This document shows, piece after piece, positions 6,405 to 7,088 of a DNA stretch of 7,088 nucleotides (positions are counted from its first letter, which is position 1; each line of letters begins with the position of its first letter). This DNA comes from an uncultured Pirellulaceae bacterium. GTDB taxonomy: Bacteria > Planctomycetota > Planctomycetia > Pirellulales > Pirellulaceae. The DNA is taken from NCBI GenBank assembly GCA_934255105.1, contig CAKQNH010000240.1, positions 1 through 7,088 of the forward strand. The letters are read 5' to 3'. The notes below the pieces were generated by a model, which was given only the letters and a program-made list of their open reading frames with translations, did no database searches and was not told the DNA's origin. A program made the translations under genes and the position numbers.

Positions 6405-7088
6405 CTAAACACTATCTAAACAAACCACGAGCTTTCCTCTCGCATGCCTTGTCTGTGTCTTCTGCAGAGCGGCTAAGGCCTGTTTGAACGGATAGATATG
6501 TTCGAGAACTAATCGCACTCGTCCTTCAGCAATGTCGGAAACCAACTCAGCGACAGCCTGCTGTGTTTCCTGATGGTGCTCGAATTGAAAGACCTTGATG
6601 TTTCTTCTGGATGGAACCGTATCACCGGAGACGGTGACGACGGTACCGCCATCTTTGACCACATCAATGCTATCGTCCGCTGTGCCGGGTTGGGTGGCCA
6701 ATGAAGCGGACACGCCTTGCGGCATCCATTGTTTGACTTGCTGCTTCCAGTCCGGGGTGGAGTAATCCACTGCCTCTTCAGCGCCGAGCGAGCGCATATA
6801 CTCGTGATTTTTCTGGGATGCTGACCCAATGACCCTGATACCGCGAGCCGCCGCCAACTGGATTACTAGAGTGCCAATCGCACCGGAGGCTCCGGCAACA
6901 AACAATGAATCTCCCGCATTCAGGTTAAGCGCCCGCATACTCTCCAGTGCTGTTTTTCCCGCAACTGGAATGGTTGGTCGTTCCTTATCACTGCGCTTCG
7001 GCGCGTAGTAAGATAGTCGTTGAGCCTCAACACACCGCCGCAATAATCAACTGTGCTGTCGTTCCCAAAATCGCACACGAGCCAAACC
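6405..7088 (-). pseudogene. Medium-chain NADP-dependent alcohol dehydrogenase/quinone oxidoreductase-like gene, frameshifted and 5' truncated
   Basis: An uninterrupted reading frame (7043 down to TAG at 6405-6407, 212 residues from a TTG) encodes the cofactor domain of a medium-chain reductase. It contains IPVAGKTALESM, the Rossmann motif AGASGAIGTLVIQLAAARG, LGAEEAVDY and a C-terminal HARGKLVV typical of zinc-independent quinone-oxidoreductase-like members. These are normally about 310-340 residues with an N-terminal GroES-like domain, which is missing here. The same frame meets TGA at 7049-7047. A neighbouring frame reads FGSCAILGTTAQLIIAAVC from 7086 before its own TGA at 7029-7027; joined to VEAQRLSYYAPKRSD of the main frame, it forms a plausible family sequence (compare G-T-x-A-E-Y followed by APK). 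I infer a one-base frameshift between about 7027 and 7049, either a real mutation or a sequencing error. The TTG start is therefore probably not a true start. The gene converges on the operon and is likely unrelated to it. Confidence 0.7.

Noticed and set aside
1..7088. CRISPR arrays, tRNA or rRNA genes, insertion sequences, toxin-antitoxin or anti-phage genes
   Set aside because: No regularly spaced repeats, tRNA-like cloverleaf segments, transposase motifs, terminal repeats or recognisable defence proteins were seen.

Overview
The window most likely comes from a planctomycete, probably of the Pirellulaceae type, with moderate GC. The main evidence is a DUF1559 prepilin-like protein (788-1825). 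It has the planctomycete-style N-terminal hydrophobic helix followed by [18 protein letters not shown] and a C-terminal H-X9-DG motif. A secreted prenyltransferase/squalene-oxidase-repeat protein (5166-6311) fits the same assignment. Species and genus cannot be fixed from the sequence alone.

Layout: everything from 1 to 6311 reads on the + strand. Block A (1-2646) is a MacB/LolD-type ABC transporter split by an inserted gene: the C-terminal part of an FtsX-like permease (1-747, open at the left edge), a DUF1559 pseudopilin-like protein (788-1825), and the ATP-binding subunit (1873-2646). A roughly 300-base gap (2647-2952) follows. It holds a good sigma70-like promoter (2787-2815) with a Fur-like inverted-repeat operator immediately downstream (2818-2836).

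Block B (2953-6311) looks like a four-gene operon: a PepSY-associated membrane protein, a secreted DUF2271 protein, a secreted DUF4198 protein, and a secreted alpha/alpha-toroid (squalene cyclase-like) repeat protein. PepSY-DUF2271-DUF4198 is a recurring bacterial gene set associated with metal (iron) handling at the envelope. The operator-like site, a possible covalent-FMN motif in the DUF2271 protein and a predicted N-terminal histidine in the mature DUF4198 protein suggest an extracytoplasmic redox/metal module. That function is inferred, not shown.

The last block (6405-7088, - strand) is a convergent medium-chain NAD(P)H dehydrogenase/quinone oxidoreductase-like gene. Its reading frame appears broken by a frameshift near 7027-7049, and it runs off the right edge. 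No RNA gene, CRISPR array, insertion sequence or integration site was seen.
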